Shown here: piece by piece, positions 5,458 to 6,200 of the stretch
How the letters are laid out: every line of letters begins with the position of its first letter
Numbering within the stretch: position 1 is the stretch's first letter
From: Chloroflexaceae bacterium
Lineage (GTDB): Bacteria; Chloroflexota; Chloroflexia; Chloroflexales; Chloroflexaceae
DNA: 6,200 bases
Reading direction: 5' to 3'
Assembly (NCBI GenBank): GCA_026417815.1
Contig: JAOACN010000551.1
Span: forward strand, 1 to 6,200
The notes under the pieces: generated by a model
Database searches by the model: none
Seen by the model: only the letters and a program-made list of their open reading frames with translations
Told to the model about the DNA's origin: nothing
Program-made: the position numbers and the translations under genes

Positions 5458-6200
5458 TTAGCCTGCCTTATCTACCGTAGCGTGCAACTCACCATCGCGC
5501 AGGCTTATCGTCAGGGGTGTCGCTGGAGGGGCCTGCAGCGGATTGGTAAGCACCTGGCGGGTATCGGTACGGCGCACCACGGCGTAGCCACGGGCCAGCG
5601 TGGCGTGGGGACTGAGGATCTGGAGCCGCCCAGCGAGACCGGCGAGCGCGACGCTACGCAACTGAACGGCGGCGCTCACGGTGCGTTCCAGCCGCCGAAG
5701 CAGATCGTCCACCTGTTGGCGTTCGCGATCCAGACGCCGCAGGGGAGCGTGGCGCTCGACAAGGCGGGCGGCTTCGGCCACCCGGTCGCGGCGCAGGGTC
5801 AGCGCAGCGCTCACGGCCGCATCGAGGCGCGCGCGGGCGCCGGCTATCTCGGCGACCAGTTCTGGCAGGTCGGGCACGACCAGTTCGGCAGCAGCGGAAG
5901 GGGTCGGCGCTCGCCGATCGGCCACCAGGTCAACAATGGTGGTATCGGTCTCGTGTCCGACGCCGGTAATGACCGGCACCGGACTGGCGAATACGGCGCG
6001 CGCCACCCCCTCGTCGTTAAAGGACCACAGATCCTCGAGCGAACCACCGCCCCGCGCCACGATAATCACATCTACCCCGGCCTGAAACAGGCTGGTGAGG
6101 GCCGCGACGATGCTCTCCGGCGCCCGTTCGCCCTGGACCAGACAGGGGGCCACCACCACTTCGACCAGTGGACAGCGCCGGCCCAGTACGGTGAGCATAT
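5458..6200 (-). CDS. xseA: Exodeoxyribonuclease VII large subunit, C-terminal part (5' end outside window)
   Basis: This is the catalytic subunit of exonuclease VII, which degrades single-stranded DNA from both ends to short acid-soluble oligonucleotides and acts in mismatch repair and DNA-damage processing together with several XseB subunits. About 246 codons are visible. The family is usually 400-450 residues, so the N-terminal OB-fold (DNA-binding) domain lies beyond the right edge. Counting from the first complete codon in the window, the family signatures are RGGGSLEDLWSFNDE (49-63), GVGHETD (79-85) and RAPTPSAAAE (96-105). A long charged helical stretch (about 110-190) follows, matching the XseB-binding coiled coil. 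The C-terminal motif SPHATLARGYAVVRR (196-210) and a final small beta segment complete the protein, which ends in TAA. The first ATG in the window (6196-6198) is internal: the coding frame continues past the edge and the residue context matches the middle of the family. Identification is firm. Confidence 0.97.
   Translation of the reverse strand, partial: MLTVLGRRCPLVEVVVAPCLVQGERAPESIVAALTSLFQAGVDVIIVARGGGSLEDLWSFNDEGVARAVFASPVPVITGVGHETDTTIVDLVADRRAPTPSAAAELVVPDLPELVAEIAGARARLDAAVSAALTLRRDRVAEAARLVERHAPLRRLDRERQQVDDLLRRLERTVSAAVQLRSVALAGLAGRLQILSPHATLARGYAVVRRTDTRQVLTNPLQAPPATPLTISLRDGELHATVDKAG

Noticed and set aside
5432..5458. A short frame starting at an ATG that overlaps the xseA stop (TAATG)
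   Set aside because: It encodes only 8 residues before a TAG, has no ribosome site of its own and shows no conserved feature.

Overview
The window is a compact, GC-rich bacterial chromosome segment with six genes, all on the minus strand, so transcription runs from high to low coordinates. In transcription order they are: the C-terminal part of xseA (cut by the right edge), xseB, a large multi-pass membrane protein of unknown function, a RidA/YjgF-family gene, a membrane-anchored ComEC-type metallo-beta-lactamase-fold protein, and a MOP-superfamily (Wzx-like) polysaccharide flippase. The gene set and protein style suggest a member of the Chloroflexota (Chloroflexia-like). That is inference from general resemblance; no marker in the window proves it. 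There are no tRNA or rRNA genes, no CRISPR array and no transposase. The longest gap between genes is about 100 bases.

Region by region: positions 5132-6200 encode the two subunits of exodeoxyribonuclease VII, separated by a 104-base GC-rich gap that can fold into several hairpins. The xseB stop lies 8 bases before the GTG start of the 648-residue membrane protein (3177-5123), which suggests coupled translation. That protein is the most interesting object here. It contains an internal duplication of a module made of two membrane helices followed by a soluble domain that resembles a bacterial PH-like fold, and it ends in a five-helix membrane domain.

The 43-base space between this gene and ridA carries a perfect extended -10 promoter element (TGCTATAAT) and a 10-base consensus Shine-Dalgarno. 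ridA and the genes after it therefore probably form their own transcription unit. Downstream, the ComEC-like protein keeps the family's beta-strand framework and C-terminal signature but has lost every metal-binding residue, so it looks like a pseudoenzyme. The last gene is a lipid-linked glycan flippase with an extra membrane helix at its N-terminus. A perfect 7-bp hairpin covers its last codons, and a short 8-base tandem repeat lies at the left edge.

The genes do not form one obvious pathway: DNA repair, enamine/imine detoxification, and envelope or glycan export sit side by side. The two segments worth following up are the duplicated membrane protein and the metal-less ComEC-domain protein.
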